Source of the DNA: JAWKTV01 sp041398905 | GTDB taxonomy: Bacteria > Planctomycetota > Planctomycetia > Planctomycetales > Planctomycetaceae | Direction: 5' to 3' | DNA: 64,000 bases | NCBI GenBank assembly: GCA_041398905.1 | Contig: JAWKTV010000004.1 | Location: 124,001 to 188,000, forward strand | Shown here: positions 60,202-64,000 of the stretch, in pieces | Layout: the number at the start of each line of letters is the position of its first letter | How positions within the stretch are numbered: the first letter of the stretch is position 1 | Translations under genes and position numbers: made by a program | Notes under the pieces: generated by a model | Told to the model about the DNA's origin: nothing | Database searches by the model: none | The model's input: the letters and a program-made list of their open reading frames with translations, nothing else

Positions 60202-63195
60202 TCACGTCGTCGCGGGCTTCGCCTGCTCGCGGTTCGTCAGCCACAGCAGGACCGGGCTGGCAACGTAGATCGAGCTGTACGTACCGACGATGATCCCGGT
60301 CAGCAGGCAGAAGGCGAAACCGTGAATCCCTTCTCCACCCAGCACATACAGGATGATGACCACGATCAAAGTGGTGAACGAGGTCAGCAACGTTCGTGAC
60401 AGGGTCTGATTAACGCTGGCGTTGACCATGTCCGAGGTCAGTCGGGGGTTCTTGCCGCGGACCTCGCGAATGCGGTCAAACACCACAATCGTGTCGTTGA
60501 GCGAGTAGCCGACGATCGTCAGGAACGCCGCGACCATTGGCAGGTTGATCTTGAGGTCGGTGAACCCCAGGAGGCTGCCGATGCTGCTGCCGCTGAGGAC
60601 CGACGTGAGCGCGACCAGACCGATCCCGTTCAACACGTCGTGACCGAGCGCGACGATCGCGGCGAGTCCGAAATTCACGCCCTGGAAACGGAACCAGAGG
60701 TAGAACACGATGGCGGTCATGCTGATGACCATCGCGGCGATCGCTGTGACCTGCATCTCCCGGCCGACCGACGAGTTGAAGGTATTCTTCTCGATAAAGT
60801 GCGGGTCGGCCTCGAGATTGGTCTTGAAGTTGGCGAGCGCGGCCTCGAAGTCCGCGGCACTCACGCCGGACTTGGCTTTGACCGTGAACACGGTCGCCTT
60901 CGCGCTGCTGCCCGACTGTTCCCCTGTCACGCCCAGCAGCGACCCCACGCCTTCAAAGCGGGCACGGTCGATCACTTGGAACGCGCCGACGAGAGACTCC
61001 TTGACCGTGCTGGGGAGCATCTCGCGTGACAGCGTGATCGTCGCTGACTGCCCACCGGAGTAGTCGGTCGACGGATCGGCGGCGGTCTCGCCCTCCGGCA
61101 GCGGCGGGATGCCGGCAACGGCACCGCTCTCCACGTGCTGGCGGACCAGCTTGAACTCGCTCTCGGCGAACGCGTCGGTGATCAGCTTGCTCACCTCGTC
61201 TTCGTTCTGATTGGTCGTTCGCAGACGAATCAGCGACTCGGCGGTCGCGTCCGCGCCAGCCATCTCAAGCTGCTCGACAGTGATGTCGCTGCCGAACTTT
61301 TCTTCCAGATGCTTGCGGACGAACTCGATGTCGGGCTTCGGTGACTCGAAGTCGAATGTCACCATCGAGCCGCCGGAGAAGTCGATGTCGAAGTTGTCGC
61401 TGCCGCGTGAAAAGACACCACCCAGGCCGATCAGAATCATCGCGACGGAGAGCATCGCGCACAGACTGGTCTTGCTGAGGAAATTGTAGTTCGGGGCACT
61501 GATGACGCTGGCCATCGGCAGCGAGGTGACCCAGCGCTTACGCTCGAGGATGTCGAAGATCAGTCGGCCCACGTACACGGAGGTGAAGACCGAGCAGACG
61601 ATGCCGATGAACAGCGTCACCGCAAAGCCCTTCACCTGATCGGTGCCGATGACGTAGAGCACGACTGCGGTGATGAGCGTGGTGAGGTTGGAGTCGACGA
61701 TCGTCGAGAGGGCCTTGGAGAACCCGTTGTTGATCGCCATGCGCAGGCTGGCGCCTTTGTTCTGTTCCTCACGAATGCGCTCGAAGATCAGCACGTTGGC
61801 GTCGACCGCCATACCGATGGTCAGCACGAGGCCCGCCAGACCTGGCAGAGTGAAGGTCGCGTCGATCAGCGACATGATGCCGAGCACCAGGATGATGTTC
61901 AGCACCAGACAGATGTCGGCGACAACACCGGCCTTCCAGTAGTACAGGAGCATGAACAGGAAGACCGCGGCGCCAGCGATAAAGCTCGAAGTCGTCCCCT
62001 TCTCGCGGACGTCGAGACCGAGCAGCGGGCTGACGGTGAACTCGCTGACCGGCTTGGAGGTGAGTGGAACATCGAGCGCACCGGAGTTGAGGACGCTGGT
62101 CAGCTCGCGGATTTCGGCGGCGGTGAAGCGGCCGGAGATCTGTCCGGTGGTGCTGATGACATCGTTGATCGTCGGTGCGGAGTGGATGTAATCGCTGAGG
62201 AGAATCGCCAGCTTCGTGCGATGCTCTTCGCCTTCACGCGGCTGATACTTGAAGGTCAGGTTCTGGAAGAGGTAGCCCCCCGCCTGATTGAAGGTGAAGG
62301 AGACGACCTGCTCGCCCCCCTGGAACTCTTCGTGGGCATCGACGAGGTAGTCGCCCGTGATCCGCTTCAGCTCATCCGGCTCGACGACGCACAGGACCTC
62401 GAATCCGGGCTTGCCGAGCACCGTCGCGGGGCGACGCAGCTCGATATTGCTGACCCCTTCCAGCTTCGGCACGCCGGCGGCGTCGAAGGCGACCGGTACC
62501 CAGCGGGCACGGACCTGACCACCCTCGATGACTTCCTTCTGATCGGGATCGCTGAACTGCTCGAGCCCCTTCTGATACAGGTTCGGGAAGTCACGTTCGT
62601 TGACGACGAGCGAGAACTCCAGGCTGCCGAGGTTGACGATCGCGTTCTTGATCTGTTCAGTTCGTTCTTCGTCGGCACCGGGCACGATCACTTCGATACG
62701 GTCGTCGCCGACCACGCGAACGGTGACTTCTTCGGTGCCGGATGGATTGACGCGGAGCTGAATCTTGTCGCGCATCTTGTCCATCGTGTCGGACTCGATA
62801 CGTTTGCCCAGCCGATTGATGGCGTCCTGGTCAACTCGGTAAACGAGGTTGGTTCCGCCATCGAGGTCGATGCCGAGCGGAATGGCGCCGCGGATGAGGC
62901 TCGGTCCCTCCGGGGTGTCCATTGTCTCGAAGTAGTTGCCGACGAACGGGGCGACGCCGAGCGTCAAGGCGAAGATCGCAATGCCCACGCGGAAGGCAAT
63001 GTCCTTCAGCTTAAGGGCTCGCTCGATCACGCCTCCCAGCACAAACGGCAGGAAAACGATAGCGGCGAACACGAGCATTGCGACCCAGCCGAAGGCCGCT
63101 GACCCCTGACTGGAGGTCACGGCCGGTTCTTGCGTGGCGGGCGCGGCGGCGGCCTCCGCCAGGAGGCTCAATGCCAAACCAGGAACGTTCATCAT
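60202..63195 (-). CDS. secDF: Protein translocase SecDF, fused
   Basis: A single 997-residue polypeptide joining SecD and SecF, the proton-driven export motor that helps pull proteins through SecYEG. The ATG at 63195 follows a GGGAGC site. The SecD half has LGIDLDGGTNLVYRV, then the SecD periplasmic domain, FTLPGLAGLVLTIGMAVDAN and VLIFERIREEQNKGASLRMA. The SecF half, from about residue 620, has FDIDFSGGSMVTFDFESP and, near the end, VGYSLNDTIVVFDRIREVRG and ASVNQTLSRTLLTSFTTLIV. Twelve or so membrane helices. Fusion is known in Bacillus and some other phyla. yajC lies 43 bases upstream. Confidence 0.96.
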   Translation of the reverse strand: MMNVPGLALSLLAEAAAAPATQEPAVTSSQGSAAFGWVAMLVFAAIVFLPFVLGGVIERALKLKDIAFRVGIAIFALTLGVAPFVGNYFETMDTPEGPSLIRGAIPLGIDLDGGTNLVYRVDQDAINRLGKRIESDTMDKMRDKIQLRVNPSGTEEVTVRVVGDDRIEVIVPGADEERTEQIKNAIVNLGSLEFSLVVNERDFPNLYQKGLEQFSDPDQKEVIEGGQVRARWVPVAFDAAGVPKLEGVSNIELRRPATVLGKPGFEVLCVVEPDELKRITGDYLVDAHEEFQGGEQVVSFTFNQAGGYLFQNLTFKYQPREGEEHRTKLAILLSDYIHSAPTINDVISTTGQISGRFTAAEIRELTSVLNSGALDVPLTSKPVSEFTVSPLLGLDVREKGTTSSFIAGAAVFLFMLLYYWKAGVVADICLVLNIILVLGIMSLIDATFTLPGLAGLVLTIGMAVDANVLIFERIREEQNKGASLRMAINNGFSKALSTIVDSNLTTLITAVVLYVIGTDQVKGFAVTLFIGIVCSVFTSVYVGRLIFDILERKRWVTSLPMASVISAPNYNFLSKTSLCAMLSVAMILIGLGGVFSRGSDNFDIDFSGGSMVTFDFESPKPDIEFVRKHLEEKFGSDITVEQLEMAGADATAESLIRLRTTNQNEDEVSKLITDAFAESEFKLVRQHVESGAVAGIPPLPEGETAADPSTDYSGGQSATITLSREMLPSTVKESLVGAFQVIDRARFEGVGSLLGVTGEQSGSSAKATVFTVKAKSGVSAADFEAALANFKTNLEADPHFIEKNTFNSSVGREMQVTAIAAMVISMTAIVFYLWFRFQGVNFGLAAIVALGHDVLNGIGLVALTSVLSGSSIGSLLGFTDLKINLPMVAAFLTIVGYSLNDTIVVFDRIREVRGKNPRLTSDMVNASVNQTLSRTLLTSFTTLIVVIILYVLGGEGIHGFAFCLLTGIIVGTYSSIYVASPVLLWLTNREQAKPATT

Positions 63196-63238
63196 TGCGC
63201 GTCTGCTCCCTGCAGGCGGTCGTGTGTTACCGATGGAA

Positions 63239-63619
63239 TCAGGCGGACTTGACCGTGTCCGCCGCTCCGGTGGATGGAGTGTCGAGCCGCCCCCGCACGT
63301 ACTCGGTGCGGAACTTGATGCGGGCGTTGTCGTCGACTTTGAGCGTGATCTCGGTTTTGTCTTCCGACAGACTGACAACCGTGCCGATGATGCCGCCCGC
63401 CGTGACGACCCGGTCATTCTTCTTCAGGCTGGTCAACATCTCCTGATGCTTGTCCCGCTCCCGCTGCTGCGGCCGCGAGACGAGGAGATAGTTGATCACC
63501 ATGAAAATGGCGATCATCGGGCCGAACAGCAGCAGCATCTGCATCATCCCCCCCTGACCTTCGCCCTGGGGCGGGGCTGCGGGAGCGGCTTCAGCAATCA
63601 GATTCAAGAACGTCAACAT
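63239..63619 (-). CDS. yajC: Preprotein translocase subunit YajC
   Basis: 126 residues from the ATG at 63619 (MLTFLNLIAEAAPAAPPQ). One membrane helix MLLLFGPMIAIFMVINYLLV (about residues 28-47) is followed by SRPQQRERDKHQEMLTSLKK, then NDRVVTAGGIIGTVVSL and TEITLKVDDNARIKFRTEYV, the conserved YajC cytoplasmic domain. It belongs to the SecDF-YajC complex, and secDF follows at once, so the pair is an operon. The N-terminal 27 residues are an Ala/Pro/Gly-rich extension, somewhat longer than usual. Confidence 0.96.
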   Translation of the reverse strand: MLTFLNLIAEAAPAAPPQGEGQGGMMQMLLLFGPMIAIFMVINYLLVSRPQQRERDKHQEMLTSLKKNDRVVTAGGIIGTVVSLSEDKTEITLKVDDNARIKFRTEYVRGRLDTPSTGAADTVKSA

Positions 63620-63787
63620 ACCTTGGTCAACCAACTCGACGACAGGAACGCGAACCGACAACGGCCACGAGCGGCGTGGTTCGCCCGCGCGGACGCGATC
63701 TTGAGAAAACGTACCGGAGTCAGCGGGCTGATCCTAAACGCCGTTCAATCGGCGGTTTGCAGCCACATCGCCCCGTGAAAGCGAGGT

Positions 63788-63816
63788 ATCTTAGAGAGGG
63801 CCGGGAAACGTCGCAA
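63788..63816 (-). promoter_or_regulatory. Candidate sigma-70 promoter for yajC-secDF
   Basis: On the minus strand TTGCGA (63811-63816), a 17-base spacer, then TAAGAT (63788-63793) match 4/6 of each consensus hexamer at ideal spacing. It lies about 170 bases upstream of the yajC start. Confidence 0.4.
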
Positions 63817-63891
63817 GGTGACGAAGCCAAGCGGAAAAGGCCTCCCCAGCCGAGAGCCCCCGGGTCTGTCAGGGTTAGCCATCACTGTGGC

Positions 63892-64000
63892 TTGAGGAAT
63901 TCCGGCGATTCCGGGTCGGTACTGACGAAATTCGGGGTCGGGACGCCGACCTGCCCCCCGCTGCCGAACAGGTCCCAGGCGTTGGTTTTGACGGTGTCCG
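63892..64000 (-). CDS. 3' end of an unidentified gene
   Basis: The last 35 codons of a minus-strand gene whose start lies beyond base 64000. The visible end reads NAWDLFGSGGQVGVPTPNF, then VSTDPESPEFLKPQ and a stop at 63892. It is rich in Gly, Pro and Ser and has no recognised motif. The codon use matches its neighbours, and the yajC promoter lies just downstream. I do not recognise the family. Confidence 0.45.

Noticed and set aside
1..64000. tRNA, rRNA, CRISPR array, insertion sequence or prophage
   Set aside because: No tRNA-like T-loop sequence in a cloverleaf context, no regularly spaced repeats, and no transposase or integrase motif were seen on either strand.

Overview
The window is high-GC DNA from a bacterium that is almost certainly a member of the phylum Planctomycetota (class Planctomycetia). 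The gene content supports this: two secreted sulfatases, secreted DUF1501 and DUF1552 proteins with twin-arginine leaders, a ThuA-domain protein, a BatA-like VWA protein, an HTTM-domain membrane protein, ExbD-like proteins of a planctomycete type, and a formylmethanofuran dehydrogenase subunit B homologue. No tRNA, rRNA, CRISPR array, integrase or transposase was seen, so this reads as ordinary chromosome.

Layout. 1-3534: end-truncated SPOR-like secreted protein, then an M20 amidohydrolase and an SMP-30 lactonase, both broken by frameshifts. 3784-8852: quinone oxidoreductase, sulfatase, ffh and rpsP, closed by a strong terminator. 9011-15804 (minus): glycosyltransferase-sulfotransferase fusion, DUF1501 protein, zinc-ribbon proteins, GntP permease. 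16101-17444: fhcB-like gene. 17579-22923 (minus): small helical protein, Bax inhibitor-1 family protein, second sulfatase, GT4 glycosyltransferase, ThuA protein. 23197-35132: hrpB helicase, DivIC-like membrane protein, BatA-VWA protein, thrC, HtrA-like protease, DUF11 lipoprotein, amidase. 35229-42726 (minus): paiB-like, GNAT, cysK, DUF1552, carA, HTTM pair, Gly-Ser-Tyr repeat protein. 43129-48029: a three-gene ExbB/ExbD-like membrane module. 48341-55466: membrane protein, two Hsp20 genes behind a near-consensus sigma-54 promoter, WYL regulator, aldehyde dehydrogenase, Uma2 and LRR proteins. 55748-58205: map, GT2, plsY. 58355-64000 (minus): hisB, hisC, secDF fusion, yajC, and the end of another gene.

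How the genes fit together. Housekeeping groups are recognisable: ffh-rpsP, hisC-hisB and yajC-secDF. The accessory content is mostly envelope and surface-polysaccharide biology: sulfatases, sulfotransferase, glycosyltransferases, secreted Tat proteins and lipoproteins. The most interesting system is the ExbB/ExbD-like module at 43129-48029. Its two ExbD-like partners differ at the position of the proton-carrying aspartate: one has it and one does not.

Sequence quality. Many genes, including housekeeping ones (map, cysK, hrpB), carry one- or two-base frameshifts clustered in patches (about 1.2-3.5, 9.4-11.1, 21.7, 23.3-25.9, 35.2-37.0, 41.8, 43.4-44.3 and 56.0-57.1 kb), while the intervening 5-10 kb blocks are clean. 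This looks like sequencing or assembly error rather than gene decay, so broken genes are annotated over their full reconstructed span.
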